Shown: positions 32,205 through 40,613 of the stretch, in pieces
How the letters are laid out: every line of letters begins with the position of its first letter
Numbering within the stretch: the stretch's first letter is position 1
Source: an uncultured Clostridia bacterium
Lineage (GTDB): Bacteria > Bacillota > Clostridia > UBA1381
Direction: 5' to 3'
Length of the DNA stretch: 64,000 nt
Assembly: GCA_934476075.1 (NCBI GenBank)
Contig: CAKSNH010000002.1
Coordinates: forward strand, 124,001 to 188,000
Program-made: the position numbers and the translations under genes
The notes under the pieces: generated by a model
Told to the model about the DNA's origin: nothing
Seen by the model: only the letters and a program-made list of their open reading frames with translations
Databases searched by the model: none

Positions 32205-32810
32205 ATGATTGCGATAATAGATTACGGTGCGGGAAATTTGCACAGCGTGAAAAATGCACTTGATTTTTTGGGTGCGGAAAACTGTGTCACCAAAGAGCGG
32301 CAGACAATTTTGAGTGCCGACAAGGTGATACTGCCGGGCGTCGGCTCGTTCGGAGATGCGATGGATAATCTTCGCAGAAACGGTTTGGAGGATACCGTCA
32401 AAAAAGCGGCGGAAAGCGGAAAGCCGTTTTTGGGGATTTGTCTTGGACTGCATTTATTGTTTGAGGGCAGCGAGGAAACTCCGAATGTTAAAGGATTGGG
32501 TATTTTTAAGGGAAATGTGGTGAAAATACCTAAGAAGGACAAATTGAAAATACCTCACATGGGCTGGAACTCATTGGAATTACCGAAAGAGAGCAAAATT
32601 CTGAAAAATATCGGCGATGAACCGTTTGTTTATTTTGTTCATTCGTACTATATCAAGCCTGAGGACGAAGGTCTGATTTCGGCATACACCGAGTACGGTT
32701 CAAAGCTTGGCGTGGCGATTGAAAAGGACAATATATTTGCAACTCAGTTCCACCCCGAAAAGAGCGGGAAAATAGGTATGCAGATACTTAAAAACTTTAT
32801 AGAGTTTTAA
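32205..32810 (+). CDS. hisH: imidazole glycerol phosphate synthase, glutaminase subunit
   Basis: A 201-residue class I glutamine amidotransferase with catalytic Cys79 (GICLG), His183 and Glu185 (FHPEKSG). It feeds ammonia to HisF for closure of the imidazole ring in histidine synthesis. GAAAGGG lies before the ATG. hisF follows after 14 bases, but no other his gene is in the window. Confidence 0.95.
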   Translation: MIAIIDYGAGNLHSVKNALDFLGAENCVTKERQTILSADKVILPGVGSFGDAMDNLRRNGLEDTVKKAAESGKPFLGICLGLHLLFEGSEETPNVKGLGIFKGNVVKIPKKDKLKIPHMGWNSLELPKESKILKNIGDEPFVYFVHSYYIKPEDEGLISAYTEYGSKLGVAIEKDNIFATQFHPEKSGKIGMQILKNFIEF

Positions 32811-32824
32811 GGGGGGACGGAATA

Positions 32825-33583
32825 ATGTTTGCAAAAAGAATTATACCATGTCTTGACGTGAATAACGGACGTGTGGTTAAAGGTGTTAATTTTGTAAATC
32901 TTGTCGATGCGGGCGACCCTGTGGAATGTGCGTCGGTATATGACAAGGCAGGTGCGGACGAACTTGTATTTTTGGATATTACAGCGTCGAGCGACGGACG
33001 TGCAACCGTAATCGACATGGTCAGAAAAGTGGCTGAGAAAGTGTTTATTCCGTTCACAGTGGGCGGAGGAATAAGAACGGTTGAGGATTTCCGCAGTATG
33101 CTTAATGCCGGTGCGGATAAAGTGGCGGTAAATTCGGCGGCTATCAAGCGTCCGGAACTGATAAGCGAGGCGGCGGAAAAATTCGGTTCGCAGTGCGTTG
33201 TGTGTGCGATTGACGCAAAAAGACGTGAAAACGGCGGAGGCTGGGAAGTATATCTTAACGGCGGACGTGTGAATACGGGCATTGACGCGGTCGAATGGGG
33301 CGTTAAGGCTTGGAAATTGGGTGCGGGCGAGATTTTGCTTACAAGCATGGACTGTGACGGCACAAAAGCCGGATATGATTTGGAACTTACAAAGGCTATA
33401 TCCGAAAAGGTGGAAATTCCCGTTATTGCGTCGGGCGGTGCCGGTACTATGGAGCATTTTCTGGACGCATTTGAAAAGGGCAGAGCAGATGCGGTTTTGG
33501 CGGCATCGCTGTTCCACTTTAAAGAAATTGAAATATGCGATTTGAAAAAATACCTTAAAGAAAACGGTATCAGCGTGCGATAG
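32825..33583 (+). CDS. hisF: imidazole glycerol phosphate synthase, cyclase subunit
   Basis: A 252-residue TIM barrel with catalytic Asp11 (PCLDV) and Asp130 (AIDAKR), and phosphate-binding Gly loops (GGGIRT, ASGGAGT). With HisH it makes imidazole glycerol phosphate and AICAR. GGGGGGA lies before the ATG. The canonical residues argue for true histidine synthesis rather than a glycan-cluster paralogue. Confidence 0.96.
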   Translation: MFAKRIIPCLDVNNGRVVKGVNFVNLVDAGDPVECASVYDKAGADELVFLDITASSDGRATVIDMVRKVAEKVFIPFTVGGGIRTVEDFRSMLNAGADKVAVNSAAIKRPELISEAAEKFGSQCVVCAIDAKRRENGGGWEVYLNGGRVNTGIDAVEWGVKAWKLGAGEILLTSMDCDGTKAGYDLELTKAISEKVEIPVIASGGAGTMEHFLDAFEKGRADAVLAASLFHFKEIEICDLKKYLKENGISVR

Positions 33584-33600
33584 TGCAGAAAGGAATTTTT

Positions 33601-33960
33601 GTGAAAAAGTTAAATGATAAAAAAGAGTTCGGCATTGATACAATGCGGACATATCTTATAATTGTGATTTTCCTTTATTACACATTGCCTATTGTGTTTA
33701 AATTTATGGGCGAGAACGGAAAGGCTTTTTCGGATATGCAGCTTTTGGCACTTAATCCGATTGTAATTTTTCTGGTTACGGTTATGTATACGGTTAAAGT
33801 GGGCATAAACTGGAAGTTCCCGTTTATACTTGCACTGATATTTATCCCGAATATATTCATTTTCTATGATTGGACGGCATTGGTGTATGCAATTACCTAT
33901 TGGGTTATATCCTTTGCCGGACTTGCATTGGGTGCGGGTGTAAAAAAATTCTTGGGATAG
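33601..33960 (+). CDS. small integral membrane protein of unknown function
   Basis: A 119-residue protein with a charged N terminus (MKKLNDKKEFGIDTMRTY) and four membrane segments (about 20-37, 48-65, 72-87 and 90-110). The GTG at 33601 is six bases after AAAGGA; a GTG six codons earlier overlaps the hisF stop. It is probably translated from the hisHF transcript and ends before a strong terminator. No family was recognised. Confidence 0.7.
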   Translation: MKKLNDKKEFGIDTMRTYLIIVIFLYYTLPIVFKFMGENGKAFSDMQLLALNPIVIFLVTVMYTVKVGINWKFPFILALIFIPNIFIFYDWTALVYAITYWVISFAGLALGAGVKKFLG

Positions 33961-33962
33961 GG

Positions 33963-33997
33963 AAAACTGTCGGTCAATTTGACTGACAGTTTTTTGT
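33963..33997 (+). terminator. intrinsic terminator after the hisHF unit
   Basis: AAAACTGTC...TCA and TGACTGACAGTTTT pair, followed by TTTTG. Confidence 0.85.
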
Positions 33998-34099
33998 ACA
34001 TAATTACTAAATTATCAAAAACAGTTTAGTGCAATATGTGTATAATTAATGAAATACCGTTTTTGAAGGGATTTTAACATAATAAAGTGCGGTTTGGTA

Positions 34100-34128
34100 T
34101 TGACATAGTGTGATTAATATGGTATTAT
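34100..34128 (+). promoter_or_regulatory. promoter of the pheB-hom-thrB-lysC operon
   Basis: TTGACA (34100-34105), 17-base spacer, TATTAT (34123-34128). The leader is about 60 bases with no riboswitch visible. Confidence 0.8.
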
Positions 34129-34194
34129 ACTAAAATGAAAGTATAGATGTTTGCGTAGCGTGGACATTTTAATAAACAGTAAAGGTGTCGGAGT

Positions 34195-34638
34195 ATGGAG
34201 AAAACTTATTCATATCTTTTGGTGGCTAATGATGTAGCACCCGAAACCTTTGTTAAGGTTGTCGAGGCGAAACGTTTGCTTACATCGGGAAAATGCAAGA
34301 CTATCGGCGAGGCGATAGAAAAGGTAAATATCAGCCGGAGTGCTTTTTACAAGTACAAGGACAGCGTATTTTCCTATAACGAAACGGGAAGAGAAAAGAT
34401 TGTGACATTATTCTTTACGCTTGAAGATGTTACGGGGATATTGTCGGATATTCTGAATGTGCTTGCGGTACATAATATGAATGTGCTTACGATTAATCAG
34501 AATATACCGATAAACGGTATTGCAAATATCACTATTTCTTTAAGAACCGACCAGATTGAATACAGCATAAACAATATGATTGGCGAACTTAAAAAAATAA
34601 ACGGTATCAGCAAGATTGAACTTTTGGCAATGGAGTAA
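34195..34638 (+). CDS. ACT-domain regulatory protein, PheB/UPF0735 family
   Basis: A 147-residue protein: an N-terminal helical DNA-binding-like segment (AKRLLTSGKCKTIGEAIEKV, ISRSAFYKYKD) and a C-terminal ACT domain (about 70-145, LFFTLEDVTGILSDILNVL). B. subtilis PheB belongs to this family and is next to hom/thrB; ACT domains bind amino acids, so it may sense an aspartate-family or aromatic amino acid. The start is close after GTCGGAG. It is the first gene of the threonine operon. Confidence 0.88.
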   Translation: MEKTYSYLLVANDVAPETFVKVVEAKRLLTSGKCKTIGEAIEKVNISRSAFYKYKDSVFSYNETGREKIVTLFFTLEDVTGILSDILNVLAVHNMNVLTINQNIPINGIANITISLRTDQIEYSINNMIGELKKINGISKIELLAME

Positions 34639-34682
34639 AATGTATTTAAAATATTTTAAGGAAGAACAGAGAGGTTAAAGAC

Positions 34683-35897
34683 ATGGTTAAGGTAGCAATA
34701 ATGGGTTTTGGTACAGTCGGAAGCGGTGTGTACGAAATATTGAGAAAAAATGCAAAGAGCATTGCAAAGAAAGCAAATCAGGAAATTGATATTAAGTATA
34801 TTCTTGATATTCGTGATTTTGACGACCACCCTGAAAAAAATCTTTTCACAAAGGATTTTAATGATATTCTGAATGATGACGAGGTTGGTGTGGTTGCCGA
34901 GGTTATGGGCGGACTTCACCCTGCATATGAATTTACCAAATCACTTTTGGAAAAAGGCAAGAACGTTGTAACGTCAAACAAGGAATTGGTTGCAACATAC
35001 GGTGCGGAACTTTTGAAGATTGCCGAAGAAAATAACGTAAACTATATGTTTGAGGCAAGCGTGGGCGGCGGTATTCCTGTTATTCGTCCGCTTCACCAAT
35101 GCTTGACGGCAAATGAAGTAAACAAGATTTTGGGTATCTTAAACGGTACTACAAACTATATCTTAACTCAAATGATTAAAGCCGGAAAATCATTTGAGGA
35201 GGCTCTTTCGGACGCACAGGCAAAAGGTTATGCCGAAAGAAATCCCGCTGCGGACGTTGAGGGACATGACGCTTGCCGTAAGATTGCTATTTTGGCGTCT
35301 TTGGCATCGGGAAAAACTGTTGATTACAGCAAAATCCTGACAGAGGGTATTACAAAAATCACATTGGAGGACGTTAAATATGCGGCTCAGATGGGATATG
35401 TAATCAAATTGATTGGATATGCGGAATTGAACAATGACGGCAAGGTATTCGCAAGAGTAAGCCCGATGTTTATTCCTAACGAAAGCCCTCTTGCAAGCGT
35501 TGAGGACGTATTCAATGCGATTATGATTAAGGGCGACTGCGTGGGCGATGTAATGTTCTACGGCAGAGGTGCGGGTAAGCTTCCTACCGCAAGTGCGGTT
35601 GTTGCCGACGTTATCGACTCGGTTAAGCACATCAATACAAACAAGCACATTGTATGGAAAGATTCAAATGAGGACTTCCTGATTAATGCAGATGATGCGG
35701 TTGTTGAATATTTTGTGAGAACTACCGCAGGCAAGGACGAGGTTACAAATGTATTGCCTGATGTTAATTTTGTTGACAGCGACATTGTAAAAGGCGAAAC
35801 AGCGTTTGTTACATCGGCTGCTAAGGAAGGCGAAATTAAGGCTAAGCTTGATGAAATCGGCGGAGTTATTTCGGCAATCAGAGTGCTTGGAGAATAA
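34683..35897 (+). CDS. hom: homoserine dehydrogenase
   Basis: A 404-residue NAD(P)-dependent enzyme that reduces aspartate semialdehyde to homoserine. The Rossmann motif GFGTVGSGV is at residues 8-16, and the catalytic-domain signature (GILNGTTNYILTQM, ADVEGHDACRKIAILA) lies in the middle. The last 55 residues (about 350-404) look like a shortened ACT domain. GAGAGG lies before the ATG. thrB starts one base after its stop. Confidence 0.95.
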   Translation: MVKVAIMGFGTVGSGVYEILRKNAKSIAKKANQEIDIKYILDIRDFDDHPEKNLFTKDFNDILNDDEVGVVAEVMGGLHPAYEFTKSLLEKGKNVVTSNKELVATYGAELLKIAEENNVNYMFEASVGGGIPVIRPLHQCLTANEVNKILGILNGTTNYILTQMIKAGKSFEEALSDAQAKGYAERNPAADVEGHDACRKIAILASLASGKTVDYSKILTEGITKITLEDVKYAAQMGYVIKLIGYAELNNDGKVFARVSPMFIPNESPLASVEDVFNAIMIKGDCVGDVMFYGRGAGKLPTASAVVADVIDSVKHINTNKHIVWKDSNEDFLINADDAVVEYFVRTTAGKDEVTNVLPDVNFVDSDIVKGETAFVTSAAKEGEIKAKLDEIGGVISAIRVLGE

Positions 35898-35898
35898 T

Positions 35899-36831
35899 AT
35901 GGTTACAGTCAGAGTTCCGGCATCGAGTGCGAATATGGGGTCGGGGTTTGATACGCTGGGCGTTGGCGTGGGTTTGTATAATACCGTGAGTGCGGAGGAA
36001 ATACCGAGCGGATTGGATATTAGGAGCGTTAATGCGGCGGATTATATCCCGAAAGATGAAAAGAATTTAATATACAGGGCTATGATGGAGGTATTCGATG
36101 AAGTCGGATATGAGCCGAGCGGTCTTAGAATAGTGCAGAAAAGCGATATTCCCGTAACACGGGGACTGGGCAGCAGCAGTGCGTGTATAATAGGGGGTAT
36201 GCTTGCGGCGAATGTAATATCGGGCAGAAAATTGAAGTATGACGAGATTTTGAATGTGGCTTTGCGGTTAGAGGGACATCCCGATAATCTTGCACCGGCA
36301 TTATACGGCGGATTTTGCGTGTCGATGATGAATGACGGGAAAGCTATTACAAAAAGCATAAAGATAAATTCCGATATTAAGTTTGCGGCGATGATACCGA
36401 ACTTTTTTGTGCCGACAAAGAAATCAAGACGTGTTCTGCCCGACACAATAGGGTATAGGGACGCTGTCTTTAATATATCTCATGCGGCAATGTTTGCGAC
36501 ATTGTTTGCAAGCGGAAATCTTGACGATTTGCATTTAGCGGTTCAGGATAAAATGCACCAGCAGTATCGGTCGGTGTATATCGACGATATGGAGGGCATA
36601 TTTGAACAGTCGTATAAATTGGGTGCGAAAGCCGTTTATCTGAGCGGTTCGGGCCCTACGATTATGGCGGTGCTGAACGATAATTATTCACAGTTTCAGA
36701 TGGGTATGCAGAAATATTTTAAAGAGAAGAATAAGCAGTGTGCCTGTAAGATATTGAGTGTGGATAATGTGGGGGCGATTGTCAAGACCAACAATAATAA
36801 ATTTGGTAAAAATAATTTCAGATATAAATAG
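35899..36831 (+). CDS. thrB: homoserine kinase
   Basis: A 310-residue GHMP kinase that makes O-phosphohomoserine for threonine. The ATP-binding motif VTRGLGSSSAC is at residues 86-96, and an N-terminal VPASSANMGSGFDTLG motif is present. The ATG at 35899 comes one base after the hom stop with GGAGAA inside the hom tail, indicating translational coupling; a longer frame reading into hom is spurious. thrC is not in the window. Confidence 0.95.
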   Translation: MVTVRVPASSANMGSGFDTLGVGVGLYNTVSAEEIPSGLDIRSVNAADYIPKDEKNLIYRAMMEVFDEVGYEPSGLRIVQKSDIPVTRGLGSSSACIIGGMLAANVISGRKLKYDEILNVALRLEGHPDNLAPALYGGFCVSMMNDGKAITKSIKINSDIKFAAMIPNFFVPTKKSRRVLPDTIGYRDAVFNISHAAMFATLFASGNLDDLHLAVQDKMHQQYRSVYIDDMEGIFEQSYKLGAKAVYLSGSGPTIMAVLNDNYSQFQMGMQKYFKEKNKQCACKILSVDNVGAIVKTNNNKFGKNNFRYK

Positions 36832-36843
36832 GAGGAAATTAAA

Positions 36844-38049
36844 GTGGGTTTAGTAGTACAAAAATATGGCGGTACTTCTGTTAAAGATGCAGAAAGAGTT
36901 ATGAATGTTGCAAACCGTATTGTTGAGGAGTATGACAAGGGCAATAATGTCGTTGTGGCTGTTTCGGCACAGGGCGATACAACAGATGACCTGATTGAAA
37001 AAGCAAAGGAAATCAATCCGAATGCGTCAAAGAGAGAAATGGATATGCTGTTGGCAACAGGTGAGCAAATTTCTATTTCGTTGCTGGCAATGGCTATTGA
37101 AAAGATTGGACGTCCGGTTATTTCAATGACAGGCTGGCAGGCAGGAGTCAGAACAAACTCAAATTACGGTGCTGCAAGAATTCGTAAAATTGATACGGAA
37201 AGAATTCAAAATGAATTGGATAAGAGAAGAATTGTCATTGTGGCAGGTTTCCAGGGTATCAATAAGTATGATGATATAACAACATTGGGCAGAGGCGGTT
37301 CTGATACATCTGCGGTTGCATTGGCAGCGGCACTTCACGCTGATGTGTGCGAAATTTACACAGACGTTGACGGTGTATACACCACAGACCCTAGAATTGT
37401 TAAGAATGCGAAAAAGCTTGACGATATTTCATATGATGAAATGTTGGAACTTGCAAGCTTGGGTGCAAATGTATTGCATAACCGTTCGGTTGAAATGGCT
37501 AAGAAATACAATGTTAAATTGGCAGTTAAATCTAGTTTGAATAAAGTTGAAGGTACTTACGTTAAGGAGGTTAGTCAAGTGGAAAAGATGTTGGTTAGAG
37601 GTGTTACAAGAGATAATGATGTTGCAAGAATTGCACTTTGCGATGTAGATGATAATCCGGGTAAAGCATTCCAGGTATTTTCAAGCCTTGCTAAAAAGGA
37701 TATAAGCGTGGATTTGATTATCCAATCAATCGGTAAGGAACACACAAAGGACATCAGCTTTACAGTATCGGAAGGTAATTTGGACGACGCACTTGCAGTT
37801 ATCGAAGAAAACAACAAGTTCGGTGCGAAGGAAGTTAAGTATACAAAGGACGTATCGAAGGTATCTATCGTGGGTGCAGGTATGGTCAACAACTCGGGCG
37901 TTGCATCAACAATGTTTGAGGCACTGTATGATGCAAACATCAATATTCACATGATTGCTACATCTGAAATTAAGATTTCTGTATTGGTAGACCAAAAGAA
38001 TGCGGAAAAGGCTGTTGTGGCTATTCACGACAAGTTCAATCTTGCATAA
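36844..38049 (+). CDS. lysC: aspartokinase
   Basis: A 401-residue enzyme that phosphorylates aspartate, the entry step for lysine, threonine and methionine. KYGGTSV (7-13) is the substrate/ATP motif, GRGGSDTSAVALA marks the kinase core, and two ACT domains fill about 262-401 for allosteric feedback. The start is a GTG eight bases after GGAGG. It ends the operon and is followed by a terminator. Confidence 0.95.
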   Translation: MGLVVQKYGGTSVKDAERVMNVANRIVEEYDKGNNVVVAVSAQGDTTDDLIEKAKEINPNASKREMDMLLATGEQISISLLAMAIEKIGRPVISMTGWQAGVRTNSNYGAARIRKIDTERIQNELDKRRIVIVAGFQGINKYDDITTLGRGGSDTSAVALAAALHADVCEIYTDVDGVYTTDPRIVKNAKKLDDISYDEMLELASLGANVLHNRSVEMAKKYNVKLAVKSSLNKVEGTYVKEVSQVEKMLVRGVTRDNDVARIALCDVDDNPGKAFQVFSSLAKKDISVDLIIQSIGKEHTKDISFTVSEGNLDDALAVIEENNKFGAKEVKYTKDVSKVSIVGAGMVNNSGVASTMFEALYDANINIHMIATSEIKISVLVDQKNAEKAVVAIHDKFNLA

Positions 38050-38082
38050 TTGATATAATTAAACAGGTGGTTTTGATAGAGA

Positions 38083-38119
38083 TACCGCAATATGGTGAGA
38101 ACTGTATTGCGGTATTTTT
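38083..38119 (+). terminator. intrinsic terminator after lysC
   Basis: TACCGCAATA and TATTGCGGTA form a ten-pair stem, followed by TTTTTG. Confidence 0.88.
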
Positions 38120-38156
38120 GTATTGGTTTGGATATAGGTGTGTAATTTTAATAAAT

Positions 38157-38200
38157 AAAAAAGCTTTTCAAACTATTAACGGTAGTCGAAAAGCTTTTGA
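38157..38200 (-). terminator. hairpin terminator between lysC and the toxin gene
   Basis: AAAAAAGCTTTTC and GAAAAGCTTTT pair around an 18-base loop. On the minus strand it ends in TTTTTTATTT, so it probably ends the toxin-antitoxin transcript. The 150 bases between it and the toxin stop hold only a small GGGG/CCCC hairpin near 38260. Confidence 0.65.
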
Positions 38201-38360
38201 TTAGACTTATATCCATAGCAGGTCAAAAAGTCCAACCGAAATATTTACATAAGGTACAGGGGAGAACCCCATTCCTTAAATATAATATATTATAAGTTGT
38301 TCATTTATTCAATATGGAAAATTAAAATTATTTTTTCGAGTTTAAAGCAAGTGCTGTTGG

Positions 38361-38621
38361 TTATTCATAATGTGTCCACAAACTGATAATTTTGATTTTC
38401 TTTTCATCTTCATAGACTTCATACACTAATCTATGTTTAATGTTAATACGTCTTGAATACGCTCCGCTCAAATCCCCCACAAGTTTTTCATACGGCGGCG
38501 GATTTTTATACGGATTTTCCCTGATTATGTCGATTAATTTCTTTGCTTTTTCTCCCAAGTGTGCCGCTTTAAGCATTGGAATGGCTTTTTTCGCTTTCGG
38601 AGTATAAAATATACTGTACAT
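38361..38621 (-). CDS. YoeB/Txe-family mRNA interferase toxin
   Basis: An 86-residue RelE-superfamily toxin that would cleave mRNA in the ribosome. The C-terminal half has the YoeB pattern (NPPPYEKLVGDLSGAYSRRI, HRLVYEVYEDEKKIKIISLW), ending in the conserved THYE, where the Txe/YoeB active-site His and Tyr lie. Its start overlaps the antitoxin stop codon (TAATG); an ATG two codons earlier is the alternative. Confidence 0.9.
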   Translation of the reverse strand: MYSIFYTPKAKKAIPMLKAAHLGEKAKKLIDIIRENPYKNPPPYEKLVGDLSGAYSRRINIKHRLVYEVYEDEKKIKIISLWTHYE

Positions 38622-38869
38622 TACCATTCATCACCCGTTTCGGGAATACATTCATCAAGTGTCATATTCAAGCCTTCCACAATCTCGTCATGATTTTTTC
38701 TGTTCGCCGAAAGATATAATGTTTCCATCAATCCGTTATAATCTTCCTCACTGATTATCACTGCATTTCCGCTTTTTGTACTGACATTGATTACATCATT
38801 ATACTCAACCGCTTGATTTATATAATCAAACAAATGATTTCTCAAATTGGTTATATTTGTATTTGTCAT
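38621..38869 (-). CDS. YefM/Phd-family antitoxin
   Basis: An 82-residue antitoxin. The N-terminal part (TNLRNHLFDYINQAVEYNDVINVSTKSG) is the Phd/YefM DNA-binding and dimerisation fold, and the acidic C-terminal tail wraps the toxin. The ATG at 38869 follows GGAGGTG; a longer reading would cross the operator. It is co-transcribed with the toxin from a promoter covered by a palindrome, consistent with conditional autorepression. Confidence 0.9.
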   Translation of the reverse strand: MTNTNITNLRNHLFDYINQAVEYNDVINVSTKSGNAVIISEEDYNGLMETLYLSANRKNHDEIVEGLNMTLDECIPETGDEW

Positions 38870-38884
38870 AATACATTCACCTCC

Positions 38885-38920
38885 TATGTACATTATACTG
38901 TACATAAATTATTTTGTCAA
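38885..38920 (-). promoter_or_regulatory. promoter and palindromic operator of the yefM-yoeB-type operon
   Basis: Minus-strand TTGACA (38915-38920) and TATAAT (38892-38897), 17-base spacer. Perfect arms TATGTACA (38885-38892) and TGTACATA (38899-38906) straddle the -10 box. Confidence 0.85.
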
Positions 38921-39034
38921 CACATACAATAATTATTCTGTTATATCTCTTGCAGGCTTACAACAGATGTGTCACATTCTGCAATAGTTTGTTGGCGAGA
39001 TAAAAACATAATAAAATATTTATGTAAAAAAGCA

Positions 39035-39062
39035 TTGAAAATTTAAAAAAATATGCTATAAT
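39035..39062 (+). promoter_or_regulatory. promoter of the MATE exporter gene
   Basis: TTGAAA (39035-39040), 16-base spacer, TATAAT (39057-39062). Confidence 0.6.
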
Positions 39063-39115
39063 AATAGTCCGTGCATACGATTATATTTACATACTTTACG
39101 GAAAGGAATTTTATT

Positions 39116-40462
39116 ATGACAAATGATATGACAAAAGGCAGTCCTACAAAATTGCTTTTAACATTTATGATACCGCTGCTTATCGGAAATATATTTCAGC
39201 AGCTTTATAATATGGCTGACACAATTATTGTGGGGAGAACAATCGGTGTTGATGCGTTGGCGGCGGTCGGGGCAACCGGTTCGATTTCATTTTTGATTAT
39301 AGGCTTTGTACAGGGAATTACAAGCGGATTTGCCGTTATAACGGCACAGCGTTTCGGTGCGGGCAATGAAAATGAGGTAAGACGTTCGGTTGCGACAAGT
39401 ATAATACTGGGTATTGCGGTAACTGTAATAATGACTGCGTTAAGTGTTATTGCAGCAAGACCATTGCTTGAAATTATGCAGACACCGTCGGATATTATCG
39501 ATAATTCATACAATTATATAGTGGTAATTTTTGAGGGTATAGCAGCGGCGGTATTCTTCAATTTATTTTCGAGTATACTTCGTTCGCTCGGCGACAGCAA
39601 AACACCGCTTGTGTTTTTGATAATAGCAAGTGTAATCAATATTATACTCGATTTTGTGTTTATACTTACGTTTAAAATGGGTGTGGCCGGTGCTGGCTGG
39701 GCAACCGTAATAGCTCAATTTATATCGGGTATATTATGCTTTGTGTACAGTCTGAAAAAGTTTCCTATCATTCGCCTTTCACGGCATGACTGGAAATTTT
39801 CACAGAGATTTGCATGGCAGCACCTTGCGGTAGGATTGCCTATGGCATTTCAGTTTTCGATAACGGCAATAGGTACAATGGTTATTCAATCGGCACTTAA
39901 TTTATTGGGTTCAACCGCTGTTGCGGCATTTACGGCAGGCTCGAAAATAGACCAATTCGCCACTCAGCCGCTTATGTCGCTTGGGGTAGCAGTTGCAACA
40001 TACACTGCACAAAATTACGGTGCGGGCAGATTTGACAGAATTAAAAAAGGTGTGAAGTGCTCTACATTGATTGCGTGTGTGTGCGGAGTTGTCGGTGCAT
40101 TTATTGTTATCACGTTTGCAAAACCGCTCGTGGCAATGTTTGTGGGCAGCGGTCAAGATGAAGTTATGGCACTTTCAAAAGAATATCTTGTACTAAACGG
40201 CATATTCTATGTGATACTCGGACTGTTGTTTGTGTACAGAAACGCACTTCAAGGTATAGGCAGCAGTATGATTGCCTTTTTCGGCGGAGTTTGGGAGCTT
40301 GTTATGCGTTCATTGGTTGCATTTGTGCTTGTGGCATATTTGAAGTTTGCGGCGGTATGTATTGCATCGCCGGTGGCATGGATTGGTGCGACAGCTTGGC
40401 TGATGATTGCATATTTTATAATAATAAAACGCAAAATAAAAAGTATAAAAGCTGATGAATGA
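39116..40462 (+). CDS. MATE-family multidrug/cation antiporter
   Basis: A 448-residue membrane protein with 12 predicted segments in two six-helix halves. The start MTNDMTKGSPTKLLLTFMIP and the LYNMADTIIVG motif (about 28-38) are typical of the NorM/DinF-like MATE group common in clostridia. The ATG at 39116 follows GGAAAGGA; an ATG 15 codons earlier lacks a site. The export substrate is unknown. Its stop codon is followed directly by a copy of the hairpin-rich repeat. Confidence 0.93.
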   Translation: MTNDMTKGSPTKLLLTFMIPLLIGNIFQQLYNMADTIIVGRTIGVDALAAVGATGSISFLIIGFVQGITSGFAVITAQRFGAGNENEVRRSVATSIILGIAVTVIMTALSVIAARPLLEIMQTPSDIIDNSYNYIVVIFEGIAAAVFFNLFSSILRSLGDSKTPLVFLIIASVINIILDFVFILTFKMGVAGAGWATVIAQFISGILCFVYSLKKFPIIRLSRHDWKFSQRFAWQHLAVGLPMAFQFSITAIGTMVIQSALNLLGSTAVAAFTAGSKIDQFATQPLMSLGVAVATYTAQNYGAGRFDRIKKGVKCSTLIACVCGVVGAFIVITFAKPLVAMFVGSGQDEVMALSKEYLVLNGIFYVILGLLFVYRNALQGIGSSMIAFFGGVWELVMRSLVAFVLVAYLKFAAVCIASPVAWIGATAWLMIAYFIIIKRKIKSIKADE

Positions 40463-40557
40463 AAAAGCTTTTGATAGAAGCACCGCCTGCGGGCGTGGAA
40501 ATAAGGCAACGTTTTTGATTTTTCGTCATTGCGTTTTTCGCAATTTCCTACAAATAA
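40463..40557 (-). repeat. copy of the 96-bp hairpin-rich element abutting the MATE stop codon
   Basis: Inverted-orientation copy beginning directly after TGA: AAAAAGCTTTTGATAGAAGC, CCGCC...GGGCG, and GCGTTTTTCGC before the AATTTCCTACAAAT end. Confidence 0.85.
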
Positions 40558-40562
40558 AAAAA

Positions 40563-40604
40563 ACAAAAGACGGACAAATTTTTAGTATTTGTCCGTCTTT
40601 TATA
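40563..40604. terminator. bidirectional terminator between MATE and CAP/SLH genes
   Basis: AAAAGACGGACAAAT and ATTTGTCCGTCTTTT form a 15-pair stem with a short loop. The convergent genes end on either side. Confidence 0.9.
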
Positions 40605-40613
40605 TGTTAAATT

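Noticed and set aside
32807..33652. 281-codon minus-strand frame opposite hisF
   Set aside because: It lies fully antisense to the conserved hisF gene and reads as a codon-bias shadow without motifs.
34129..34194. Lysine riboswitch or threonine attenuator before pheB-hom-thrB-lysC
   Set aside because: The leader is too short and contains no regulatory hairpin or run of Thr/Ile codons.
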